Made by a program: the position numbers and the translations under genes. This document shows positions 1 through 6,445 of a stretch of DNA of 6,745 nucleotides, in pieces. Where the stretch lies: the NCBI GenBank assembly GCA_035478255.1, contig DATIJV010000152.1, positions 1 to 6,745 on the forward strand. The letters run 5' to 3'. A model generated the notes under the pieces. The model was not told the DNA's origin, ran no database searches, and saw nothing but the letters and a program-made list of their open reading frames with translations. Source of the DNA: DATIJJ01 sp035478255 (GTDB lineage: Bacteria > Pseudomonadota > Gammaproteobacteria > DSM-16500). The stretch's first letter is position 1; each line of letters opens with the position of its first letter.

Positions 1-100
1 GGAGGAAGGGGGACTCTTCGATACAGATATGCTTGATTAAAGCGTCCCCCTTCCTCCAAGCGTGCTTTTCGCTTGGAGGAAGGGGAAAGGGGAAGGAGGT
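1..100. repeat. Palindromic element, family A, left copy (truncated by window edge)
   Basis: This is the right-hand part of a nested palindrome whose complete copy lies at 6478-6622. It has arm B (1-14), a 33-base core (13-45, sharing two bases with each arm), arm B' (44-57, perfect complement of 1-14), a short loop region, and arm A' (74-100), a purine mirror repeat. Bases 47-62 and 70-85 form a perfect 16-bp GC-rich hairpin with the loop TGCTTTT. The core matches the reverse complement of the right copy's core at 27 of 33 positions, and all six differences are transitions, so the two copies lie in opposite orientation. The element ends one base past the permease stop codon. The missing A arm should lie just left of the window. 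No open reading frame or transposase is present, so it is a non-autonomous, MITE- or REP-like repeat by inference. Confidence 0.85.
47..85 (-). other. GC-rich stem-loop downstream of the permease stop
   Basis: Perfect 16-bp inverted repeat (47-62 with 70-85) with a 7-base loop, starting about 17 bases after the permease stop codon in the direction of operon transcription. No T-run follows it on the minus strand, so it is not a canonical Rho-independent terminator. By analogy with REP elements it could protect the 3' end of the mRNA from exonucleases or mark the operon end; this role is inferred. The structure itself is directly visible. Confidence 0.5.
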
Positions 101-101
101 A

Positions 102-3100
102 TTAAATAACTACCAACTCCTCTCCATCCTCTTTTCTTTTCAAATGATGGTCCGCCGCTAAAAACAAATACATCGCCGGCACGACAAAAAGTGTAAATAG
201 TGTACCAATAGCAATCCCTGATGCAATCACTAATCCAATATTAAATCGACTCACTGCACCTGCACCGCTTGCTGTAATCAAAGGGACTACCCCCAAGACC
301 ATCGCAGCTGTAGTCATGAGAATCGGCCGCAAGCGAATACCCGCCGCCATTTCAATCGCCTCCCGCTTGCTTTTTCCCTCTTTTTGCAAGTCATTGGCAA
401 ACTGCACAATCAAAATCCCATGCTTACTGATCAACCCAATCAGTGTCACCAATCCCACTTCGGTATAAATATTTAAACTCGCACCGCCTATCCCTAAACT
501 AATAAAAATCATCGCGCCGCAAATTGACATTGGCACGCTGATCAACACAATCAAAGGATCACGAAAACTTTCAAATAAAGCCGCGAGTGACAGAAAAATA
601 ATAATTAACGCAAAAAAGAATGTCATAATCAGCGAACTGCCTTCTTGAATAAATTGCCGCGTCTGCCCGGCGTAATCAATCGTATAACCTTGCGGCAACA
701 CAGTATTCGCAATATTTTGCAATGTTTTCAGCCCATCACCCATAGTCGTGCCCGGCGCATTCACCGCCATGATCGTGGCCGAATTCAATTGCTGAAAATG
801 ATTAATCGATTCTGGCACAATGACCGTTTTCAATTTCGCAAATGTACTCAATGGCAAGACAAGCCCATCTTTGTTTCTCACATAATAATCTAAAATCTGA
901 TCATCATTCTGACGCTGATCACGCACCATTTGCGGAATGACTTGATAAGAACGACCCGCAAAATTAAAATAATTAATATATCCCTGACTCAATGCTGATC
1001 CCAGATTATTACTCACATCCTGCATGCTTAAACCAAACTGCGCCGCTTTATCACGATCCAGAATAATACTCGTTTGCGCTTTATCAATTTTCAAATCTGT
1101 ATCGAGATAAACAAACATCCCCGTTTCCAGAGCTTTAGTTTTTAATATCTGGCTCACTTCATTCAGCTGCATGAAAGGATCCGTCGATTTGATCACAAAT
1201 TGAATCGGTACACCTCGCGATCCAGGCAAAGGAGGTAATTGAAAAACTGCTGCAGTTGCACCGCTTAATTTATCCAATTTACTCTGGATTAAAGGCTGCA
1301 AATCATTCGTAGTACGTTTGCGCAAATTCCAAGGAGAAAGCCCCATGCCCACAATACTCATGTTTAATCCGCCCGCACCATCAATTTGAAACACTCTTTC
1401 TGTTTCAGCAAAATCCATATAAATTTTGGAAACCGCATTGGAATATAATTGCGTTTGCGCGAGCGTCGCATTAGGCCCGGTTGTAATTTGCGAAATAATC
1501 ACACCCTGGTCTTCAATGGGCGCCAATTCTGCTTTTGAAGACGTATAAAGAAAATAAATACTGACCAGAATAATAGCTGCAAAAACGCCCGTCACCGGCA
1601 AAGTATTTAACGAACTATGCAATACTTGATGATATTTTTTTTCTAATCTTTGAAAATGATGATTCACATATTTTAGAAATTTATTATTTCCATTGTCGGA
1701 TAATTTTAAAAATTTTGAACACATCATCGGCGATAATGTTAATGCGATAATCGCAGACACAGCAACTGCACCAGCCAGCGTAAAGGCAAATTCAGTAAAT
1801 AAAGCACCCGTCAATCCACCCATAAATCCAATCGGCACATAAACTGCAATTAACACCACAGAAATCGCAATAATAGGATTCGCCAATTCGCGTGCGCCTT
1901 GTAAAGCAGCTTGATATCGTGGGATGCCTTTTTCCATGTGCCGCTGCACATTTTCCACAACGATAATTGCATCATCGACGACCAATCCAATGGCAAGAAC
2001 AAAAGCAAGCAAAGTCAATAAATTAATCGAATAACCCAACGCAAACATCATGATAAACGCGCCAATCAATGACAAAGGTATCGCGACAAGAGGGATCATG
2101 ACTGAACGCAGACTGCCGAGGAAAAGAAAAATCACGATGGTCACGATGGTGAGTGCTTCCACTAATGACTTGATCACTTCATGAATTGAACTGTTCACAA
2201 AAGCTGATGAATCGTAAACGACTTTGGCATTCAAACCATGCGGTAATTGTTCCTGCACATCAGCGAATGCTTTTCGGACACCTTGGATAACTGTTAAGAG
2301 ATTTGCTGAAGGCGCGACTTGGATCCCGATATAAATCGCCTGTTTTCCGTTAAAACTGACGGATGAATCGTAATTCGTCGCGCCTAAAGACACCGTGCCA
2401 ATGTCACCGATGCGAACGATCGCGCCATTATCAGGCGATGCTTTGATAATCAGTTTTTTAAATTGGTCGACAGTTGTCAACCCTGTGTCTGCTGTTAAAT
2501 TGACGGTAAACATACTGCCATCTGTTCGACCCACTGCAGATATCGCATCATTGACAGCTAAAGCATTCGCCACATCTGCAGGAGTTAATTTGTAACCCGC
2601 CAATTTGACAGGATCAAGCCAGATGCGCATCGCAAATTGCCGGTTTCCTAGAATTTCTGCGATTTGCACGCCGCTAACTGCTTGTAATTTCGGCTGCACG
2701 ACACGCAGCAAATAATCGGTGATTTGATTATTTTCGAGAACGTCACTGTAAAATCCCATGTACATAGCATCGATGGTTTGGCCAATGGAAATATTAATGA
2801 CAGGCAATTGCGAGCTTTTGGGTAATTGATTGATGACCGCGTTGACTCGCGCGGTGATATCAGAAAGCGCTTTGTTGGGATCGTAATTCAAACGCAAATT
2901 CACTGTAATCGTACTGACATTTTGCGAACTGGTTGATGTCATATAATCAATGCCATTCGCCTGGGCGATAGAATTTTCCATCGGTGTTGTGATAAATCCT
3001 GCAACCACGTCAGGTGCCGCACCTGTGTATACGGTTGAGACAGTGATGATGGCATTTTGGGTGAAAGGATATTGGCGGATCGGTAATAATCCAAGCGAAC

Positions 3101-3179
3101 GCAATCCTAATGCGAGAATCAGCAAGCTGATGACGGTAGCGAGAACTGGCCGTTTGATGTAAATATCCGTAAATCGCAT
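102..3179 (-). CDS. RND efflux permease, HAE-1 (AcrB-like) family
   Basis: Inner-membrane proton/drug antiporter subunit of a tripartite pump, 1025 residues from the chosen start, close to the usual 1020-1050 of AcrB-type proteins. The N-terminus RFTDIYIKRPVLATVISLL is the classic first membrane helix of the family. Two repeats are visible, each a large periplasmic loop (about 36-335 and 550-848) followed by a helix bundle. The conserved Asp pair of helix 4 is present in GLVVDDAIIVVENV (residues 402-403), and the helix-10 Lys in GLISKHGILIVQFAN (residue 919). These correspond to the AcrB proton-relay Asp407/Asp408 and Lys940, so the pump looks functional. The KHG variant suggests a subclade apart from AcrB itself. 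The start is ATG at 3179, because TGAGGT lies 5 bases upstream; a TTG two codons earlier would touch that site. It is the last gene of the operon. Substrate unknown. Confidence 0.97.
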   Translation of the reverse strand: MRFTDIYIKRPVLATVISLLILALGLRSLGLLPIRQYPFTQNAIITVSTVYTGAAPDVVAGFITTPMENSIAQANGIDYMTSTSSQNVSTITVNLRLNYDPNKALSDITARVNAVINQLPKSSQLPVINISIGQTIDAMYMGFYSDVLENNQITDYLLRVVQPKLQAVSGVQIAEILGNRQFAMRIWLDPVKLAGYKLTPADVANALAVNDAISAVGRTDGSMFTVNLTADTGLTTVDQFKKLIIKASPDNGAIVRIGDIGTVSLGATNYDSSVSFNGKQAIYIGIQVAPSANLLTVIQGVRKAFADVQEQLPHGLNAKVVYDSSAFVNSSIHEVIKSLVEALTIVTIVIFLFLGSLRSVMIPLVAIPLSLIGAFIMMFALGYSINLLTLLAFVLAIGLVVDDAIIVVENVQRHMEKGIPRYQAALQGARELANPIIAISVVLIAVYVPIGFMGGLTGALFTEFAFTLAGAVAVSAIIALTLSPMMCSKFLKLSDNGNNKFLKYVNHHFQRLEKKYHQVLHSSLNTLPVTGVFAAIILVSIYFLYTSSKAELAPIEDQGVIISQITTGPNATLAQTQLYSNAVSKIYMDFAETERVFQIDGAGGLNMSIVGMGLSPWNLRKRTTNDLQPLIQSKLDKLSGATAAVFQLPPLPGSRGVPIQFVIKSTDPFMQLNEVSQILKTKALETGMFVYLDTDLKIDKAQTSIILDRDKAAQFGLSMQDVSNNLGSALSQGYINYFNFAGRSYQVIPQMVRDQRQNDDQILDYYVRNKDGLVLPLSTFAKLKTVIVPESINHFQQLNSATIMAVNAPGTTMGDGLKTLQNIANTVLPQGYTIDYAGQTRQFIQEGSSLIMTFFFALIIIFLSLAALFESFRDPLIVLISVPMSICGAMIFISLGIGGASLNIYTEVGLVTLIGLISKHGILIVQFANDLQKEGKSKREAIEMAAGIRLRPILMTTAAMVLGVVPLITASGAGAVSRFNIGLVIASGIAIGTLFTLFVVPAMYLFLAADHHLKRKEDGEELVVI

Positions 3180-3184
3180 ACACA

Positions 3185-3190
3185 ACCTCA
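3185..3190 (-). promoter_or_regulatory. Ribosome binding site of the permease gene
   Basis: On the minus strand TGAGGT is followed by TGTGT and then ATG at 3179, a good Shine-Dalgarno match and spacing. It decides the start in favour of ATG 3179 over TTG 3185. It sits only a few bases outside the repeat block that begins at 3193. Confidence 0.75.
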
Positions 3191-3192
3191 GT

Positions 3193-3259
3193 TTAATGTC
3201 CGCTGTTATCCCGGGATTTACTCACTCTTAATTCGCGCCTTATGCGAATTTAGAGTGAG
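3193..3259. repeat. Hairpin repeat, family B, direct unit 1
   Basis: A 67-base unit starting TTAATGTCCGCTG and containing a long stem-loop. Arms 3220-3236 and 3244-3260 (17 bases each) pair with one mismatch around a 7-base loop. The next unit begins at 3260 and matches it base for base apart from two substitutions in the flank and a few changes in the loop. The flank contains ATCCCGGGAT, a self-complementary decamer. The unit lies in the gap between the adaptor and permease genes, within the operon transcript. Confidence 0.9.
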
Positions 3260-3327
3260 TTAATGTCCGCTGTCATCCCGGAATTTACTCACTCTTAATT
3301 CGCGCTCTTTTGCGAATTTAGAGTGAG
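3260..3327. repeat. Hairpin repeat, family B, direct unit 2
   Basis: Second tandem copy (68 bases) of the 3193-3259 unit. Its hairpin arms are 3287-3303 and 3312-3328, with outer stem ACTCACTCT/AGAGTGAGT identical to unit 1. The loop differs by small changes (CTCTTTT-type instead of CTTAT-type). The flank GTCATCCCGGAATTT at 3272-3286 is perfectly complementary to 3415-3429, beyond the inverted unit 3. Confidence 0.9.
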
Positions 3328-3374
3328 TTAATGTCCGGGATCCACCCAAATGATAAGTAGATCCCGGACATTAA
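3328..3374. repeat. Central palindrome joining direct and inverted family B units
   Basis: TTAATGTCCGGGATC (3328-3342) is followed by a 17-base loop and its perfect reverse complement at 3360-3374. The arms are the right-hand flanks of unit 2 and of the inverted unit 3, meeting head to head. The 17-base loop is the only part of the block that does not belong to a repeat arm, so it may be the original spacer between two insertions. Confidence 0.9.
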
Positions 3375-3430
3375 GTAGCGCTAAATTCGCATAAGGCGCG
3401 AATTAAGCGCTACTAAATTCCGGGATGACG
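3374..3430. repeat. Hairpin repeat, family B, inverted unit 3
   Basis: Inverted copy of the family B unit. Arms 3374-3390 and 3398-3414 pair with one mismatch around the loop ATAAGGC. The inner stem (AATTCGC) and loop match unit 1 when read on the minus strand, but the outer stem is AGTAGCGCT/AGCGCTACT instead of ACTCACTCT/AGAGTGAGT. Both arms have changed together, so pairing is kept. The flank 3415-3429 is the perfect complement of 3272-3286. The unit ends about 18 bases after the adaptor stop codon. Confidence 0.9.
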
Positions 3431-3448
3431 CCCTAATGTAAAAAAATT

Positions 3449-4591
3449 TTAATGATTATTCGGCAATTGAGGCACGGGATTATTCGGCGGCTGAATTGTA
3501 TTATTAATTTCAACCCGACTGCCATTTTTTAACTTCAACTGACCGCTTGTCACAACTTGCTGCCCTTGCTGCAATCCTTTCAAAACGACAATTTGATCTC
3601 CTCGTGTCTCGCCTGTGGTCACAAAAGTTTGTCTTGCTTCAAGTATCGTGCCTTTTTTGTCTTTCCCTTTTTCCTGAATAATATAAACCAGCTCGCCATA
3701 GGGATTAAACGCCACGGCTGTTTGCGGCAAAGTCAGATAATTTTGAGGCTCACCCAAAGTGACAGTTGCGGTGACAAACATGCCGGGCGCCAATTCATGC
3801 TGCGGGTTATCAATCGTCGCTTCGACTTCTACATTACGCGTACTGACATCAACACCTGGATTGATTGTCGTAATTTTTCCAGTAAACGTGCGACTGGGAA
3901 AGGTTTCCGTCACAATCGAAACCGATAACCCATTTTTCAATGCTGCCAGAGATTGCTGCGGAACAAAAAAATCCACATAAATGGGATCGAGGGTTTGTAA
4001 CATTGTAATCGGATCGCCTGGATTAATGTATTGTCCAGGATTGATTTGTGAAATGCCTAACCGGCCAGAAAAAGGCGCGCGTATAGTTTTTTTCGCGACA
4101 ATTGCAGCTTGCTGTGCAGCAAGAGCGGTAGTATTTTTCATGTTTGCAACATCCGCATCCAATACGGCTTTACTGATGGCTTTTAATTTATACTGAGCAA
4201 GATCACGGTCATAAGTCACTTTTGCAAGTTCAGCATTCGCTTCTAAAGCTTGTAACGCAGCCACATCTGAATCTGCATTTAATTGCACGAGTACCGTATT
4301 TTCCAGAACATCTTGTCCTGGTTTAAAATAAATTTCACTGACCATTCCTGCAAGCTGCGTTGTCACATTAACGCCGCGAATGGCTCGCACACTGCCTGCG
4401 GCAATTAGTTTAGGCTGCCAGGATTGATAATTTATTTTCATGGTTGAGACAGTTACGATCGGAGATTTATTCGCTGCCATAAAATGCTGGATTAACAGGC
4501 CCATGATGATTTTGTAAATTATTATGCTGCCAAATAAAACGCTTAGGCTTATCAGCATAATGATCATTCTTTTTTTTGTGAGCCGATCCAA
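3449..4591 (-). CDS. RND efflux periplasmic adaptor (membrane fusion protein, HlyD/AcrA-like)
   Basis: Links the permease to the outer-membrane channel. 380 residues. The N-terminus is a Lys/Arg-rich start followed by one hydrophobic segment (about 9-36). There is no cysteine in the protein, so it is anchored by a helix and not lipidated. In order come: a lipoyl half (about 68-106, with AGMVSEIYFKPGQDV), a short alpha-hairpin (about 107-166), the second lipoyl half (167-201, with IRAPFSGRLGISQINPGQYI, diagnostic for the family), a beta-barrel (about 203-280) and a membrane-proximal domain (about 281-360). The C-terminal tail is rich in Pro and Asn. The start is TTG at 4591, backed by GAGAGG six bases upstream. 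The first in-frame ATG (4567) lacks a clear site and would remove the basic N-terminus. It begins 16 bases after the channel gene, so the two are co-transcribed. Confidence 0.95.
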   Translation of the reverse strand: MDRLTKKRMIIMLISLSVLFGSIIIYKIIMGLLIQHFMAANKSPIVTVSTMKINYQSWQPKLIAAGSVRAIRGVNVTTQLAGMVSEIYFKPGQDVLENTVLVQLNADSDVAALQALEANAELAKVTYDRDLAQYKLKAISKAVLDADVANMKNTTALAAQQAAIVAKKTIRAPFSGRLGISQINPGQYINPGDPITMLQTLDPIYVDFFVPQQSLAALKNGLSVSIVTETFPSRTFTGKITTINPGVDVSTRNVEVEATIDNPQHELAPGMFVTATVTLGEPQNYLTLPQTAVAFNPYGELVYIIQEKGKDKKGTILEARQTFVTTGETRGDQIVVLKGLQQGQQVVTSGQLKLKNGSRVEINNTIQPPNNPVPQLPNNH

Positions 4592-4597
4592 TATATA

Positions 4598-4603
4598 CCT
4601 CTC
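4598..4603 (-). promoter_or_regulatory. Ribosome binding site supporting a TTG start of the adaptor gene
   Basis: The minus strand reads GAGAGG, TATATA, TTG. The 6-base spacing is right for the TTG at 4591. The site fits entirely in the 16-base gap after the channel gene's stop codon. Confidence 0.6.
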
Positions 4604-4607
4604 GCAT

Positions 4608-6113
4608 TTAAGCTTTAGATTTTTTAGCGTTCACACAACACACGCACCGCGTCATTTTATCACGATTCCACCATCCTCCGCCTAATGCCGCAAACAACGC
4701 CACCGTATCATTGTAACGTGTCGCTTGCGCCTGGATCCTGTTCACTAACGCTAATCGATATTGCTGATTAGCGGTCAACAGCGTGACATAATTGACACCG
4801 CCTAATTTATATTGTTCTTCTGTCAGAAACATGGAACGCCGTGCAGCCATTTCAGAATTTCGCTGTGCTTTTAATGTTTCCGCATCATGCTGCACCGCGC
4901 GCAATGCATCCGCCACATTTTGAAAAGCTTGCAAAACAGTTTGTTTATATTGTGCAGCGGATTGCTGGTAAGCTGCAATTGCTTCTCGTCTTTGTGCCCG
5001 GAGTGCTCCGCCATTAAAAACAGGCTGCAATACACCGACGCCAAAATTCCAGATCGTATTATTTGCGTTAAAGAATGTTCCCGTGCTGGTATTCACCCAT
5101 CCATAATTGCCGGATAAAGTAATTTGCGGAAGCATATTAGCTGTTGCGACACCAATTTGCGTCATGGCTGCATGAAGCAAAGCTTCTGCTGAACGAACAT
5201 CTGGCCGCTGCCGCACCAGTGATGAGGGTAAACTCACTGGCAAATGTTCTGGTAACACAATTTTATCCAGATCAAATGATGGAATGATAATTTCACTCGG
5301 CAAAGAACCAACCAGGACCGCCAGGGCATGACGTGACACGGACAGATTTTGTTCGAGCGGCGGCAAAGAAGCTTCTGTTTGCGCAAGCTGCGCTTCCTGG
5401 CTTAACACATTTGCTTGCGACGCTCCGCCCAAATTAAATTGTCCTTTCACAATCCGCAATTGATTTCGCTGAATTTTGACTAATTCACGGGTTGACTCTA
5501 TTTGTTCTTCTAATGAAGCGATTGTGATTGCCGTCGTTACGATATTGGAAGTTAAAGTCAGATAAGCCGCTTCCAATTGAAAATTTTGATAAACCACCTG
5601 CGCTTGCAAGCCTTCAATTTGACGATGTAATCCTCCAAACAGATCAAGAGTATACGTCACAGGTATTGAGACATTATATAAATTAAAAATATTTGAACCG
5701 CTGCCGCCGCCAAATGAAGCGCCGGCGGTACGGTTACGTTGTGCATTGACCTGTAAATTGACCTGCGGATAAAGTGATGTCCCAATTTGAGCATTTAATG
5801 TTTCTTGTGCGACACGCAATGCGGCTTCTGCAGCGGCCAAATTCGGACTATTATTTAAACCGCGCTGAATGAGCACATTCAATTGGCGAGAATGAAATAA
5901 TTTCCACCATTCACCGGGAATATCTTTCCCATTAACAAAATATTGCGGTTTACCGCCTTGAATAATGCCTGCTGTGCTCACAGTTTTTTTAGGCATTTTA
6001 GTTTCAGTGTAGCGCGTGGTTTGCGGCGCACGGGGAGAATGAAAATTGGGGCCAACCATACAAGCGCTCAAGGATATGCTCAACAATAAAAGTACTGATA
6101 TGCGCGTTTTCAT
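4608..6113 (-). CDS. Outer-membrane efflux channel, NodT-family lipoprotein
   Basis: TolC-like trimeric exit duct of the pump, 501 residues from ATG 6113. The signal peptide ends in a lipobox LSAC with Cys18, followed by MVGPNF, the usual CxVGPxF start of mature NodT proteins. The residue after Cys is Met and not Asp, consistent with outer-membrane sorting. GEWWKLFHSRQLNVLIQ (about 68-84) and QRPDVRSAEALLHAAMTQIG (about 302-321) are family signatures, marking the beginnings of the two outer-membrane-efflux repeats. The second ends in FAALGGGWWN near residue 483, where most homologues stop. The remaining tail of about 18 residues is basic and contains a CVCC cluster, which is odd. ATG 6113 is preferred over TTG 6116 because GGA lies 7 bases upstream. 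It is the first gene of the operon, whereas adaptor-first order is commoner. Confidence 0.95.
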   Translation of the reverse strand: MKTRISVLLLLSISLSACMVGPNFHSPRAPQTTRYTETKMPKKTVSTAGIIQGGKPQYFVNGKDIPGEWWKLFHSRQLNVLIQRGLNNSPNLAAAEAALRVAQETLNAQIGTSLYPQVNLQVNAQRNRTAGASFGGGSGSNIFNLYNVSIPVTYTLDLFGGLHRQIEGLQAQVVYQNFQLEAAYLTLTSNIVTTAITIASLEEQIESTRELVKIQRNQLRIVKGQFNLGGASQANVLSQEAQLAQTEASLPPLEQNLSVSRHALAVLVGSLPSEIIIPSFDLDKIVLPEHLPVSLPSSLVRQRPDVRSAEALLHAAMTQIGVATANMLPQITLSGNYGWVNTSTGTFFNANNTIWNFGVGVLQPVFNGGALRAQRREAIAAYQQSAAQYKQTVLQAFQNVADALRAVQHDAETLKAQRNSEMAARRSMFLTEEQYKLGGVNYVTLLTANQQYRLALVNRIQAQATRYNDTVALFAALGGGWWNRDKMTRCVCCVNAKKSKA

Positions 6114-6120
6114 CAAGCAT

Positions 6121-6125
6121 TCCGG
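6121..6125 (-). promoter_or_regulatory. Weak ribosome binding site of the channel gene
   Basis: The minus strand reads CCGGA, then ATGCTTG, then ATG at 6113. Only GGA matches the Shine-Dalgarno core, so translation of the first gene may be modest. The spacing (7 bases) favours ATG 6113 over TTG 6116. Confidence 0.45.
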
Positions 6126-6141
6126 TTCATATTTGTTTATG

Positions 6142-6161
6142 GCTTATGTTAATACATAAGC
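6142..6161. promoter_or_regulatory. Inverted repeat overlapping the putative -10 box (candidate operator)
   Basis: Arms GCTTATGT (6142-6149) and ACATAAGC (6154-6161) are perfectly complementary around TAAT. The 20-base site covers the proposed -10 hexamer of the efflux operon and ends 29 bases before the channel start codon. This is the position and shape expected of a repressor site for a TetR- or MarR-type dimer. No regulator gene is in the window, so the partner is unknown. Confidence 0.5.
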
Positions 6162-6175
6162 GCATCGTACCTCAA
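6146..6175 (-). promoter_or_regulatory. Candidate sigma70 promoter of the efflux operon
   Basis: On the minus strand, TTGAGG (6175-6170) and TAACAT (6151-6146) are separated by 18 bases. Each matches the consensus at 4 of 6 positions. The start point would be near 6139, leaving a leader of about 26 bases before ATG 6113. The match is weak, but it is the best pair seen in this gap and it coincides with two inverted repeats. Confidence 0.35.
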
Positions 6176-6181
6176 GATGCG
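6161..6181. promoter_or_regulatory. Inverted repeat around the putative -35 box
   Basis: CGCATC (6161-6166) and GATGCG (6176-6181) are perfect complements with a 9-base spacer that contains the proposed -35 hexamer. It abuts the 6142-6161 palindrome, sharing one base. It may be a second operator half-site pair or simply a chance 6-bp repeat. Confidence 0.35.
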
Positions 6182-6204
6182 ATGGCAATAGAAACGGTGT
6201 TGTA

Positions 6205-6225
6205 AGAAATATCTTAAGTATTTCT
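6205..6225. promoter_or_regulatory. AT-rich 21-bp inverted repeat in the divergent regulatory region
   Basis: AGAAATA (6205-6211) and TATTTCT (6219-6225) are perfectly complementary around a 7-base centre that contains CTTAAG. It lies between the efflux operon and the divergent small gene, about 45 bases upstream of the proposed efflux -35 box, so it could bind a regulator of either gene. A run of seven T follows at 6228-6234, but the stem is too AT-rich to be a convincing terminator. Confidence 0.4.
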
Positions 6226-6293
6226 ACTTTTTTTACTGATAGTGTAATGGAAAATTTTAAGGATAATGAATGTTTCGGAAAAGGATAGTTGAA

Positions 6294-6440
6294 ATGGCTC
6301 ACATCATTGACTTGAATGATTATCAAAAGCAGGGACAAAATTCTTCAGAAAAAACACTGGATGCTTCTGAAGATTTGGGCACGGCCATTCAAACATTAAT
6401 TCAGCAATTACGCAAGGCACCTTTGCAGCAAATGAGATAG
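6294..6440 (+). CDS. Small protein of unknown function, 48 residues
   Basis: I do not recognise this protein. It begins MAHIIDLNDYQKQ and ends in a predicted amphipathic helix (about 27-42, with AIQTLIQQLRKA). It is polar, has no cysteine or tryptophan, no signal peptide and no membrane segment, so it is probably cytosolic. The ATG at 6294 is preceded by AAAAGGA with an 8-base spacer, an excellent ribosome binding site. An in-frame ATG at 6270 also has AAGGA six bases upstream and would add eight residues; a TGA immediately before it limits the frame. The start MxxIIDLNxY resembles many short conserved hypothetical proteins of gammaproteobacteria, from memory only. It is divergent from the efflux operon and followed directly by repeats. 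TGTAAT (6243-6248) or GATAAT (6262-6267) could be its -10 box, without a clear -35. Confidence 0.6.
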   Translation: MAHIIDLNDYQKQGQNSSEKTLDASEDLGTAIQTLIQQLRKAPLQQMR

Positions 6441-6445
6441 TTTTC

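Noticed and set aside
3177..3185. TTG at 3185 as start of the permease
   Set aside because: It touches its own Shine-Dalgarno sequence, whereas ATG 3179 has proper spacing and gives the family's usual N-terminus.
3272..3429. Possible tRNA or structured ncRNA gene because of the cloverleaf shape
   Set aside because: Stems are far too long for tRNA, no T-loop or anticodon features are present, and the structure is explained by two inverted copies of a repeat.
3193..3430. CRISPR array
   Set aside because: Repeat units are 67-68 bases without unique spacers, one is inverted, and no cas genes are present.
3557..4196. Plus-strand open frames opposite the adaptor gene
   Set aside because: They overlap a clear family member on the other strand and encode no recognisable protein, so they are shadows.
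6205..6234. Rho-independent terminator (stem plus seven T)
   Set aside because: The stem is only 7 bp and almost all A/T, and no plus-strand gene ends upstream; an operator is the more likely reading.
6144..6338. Minus-strand open frame of 64 codons
   Set aside because: It runs through the regulatory palindromes and antisense to the small plus-strand gene, has low-complexity hydrophobic content and no good ribosome binding site.
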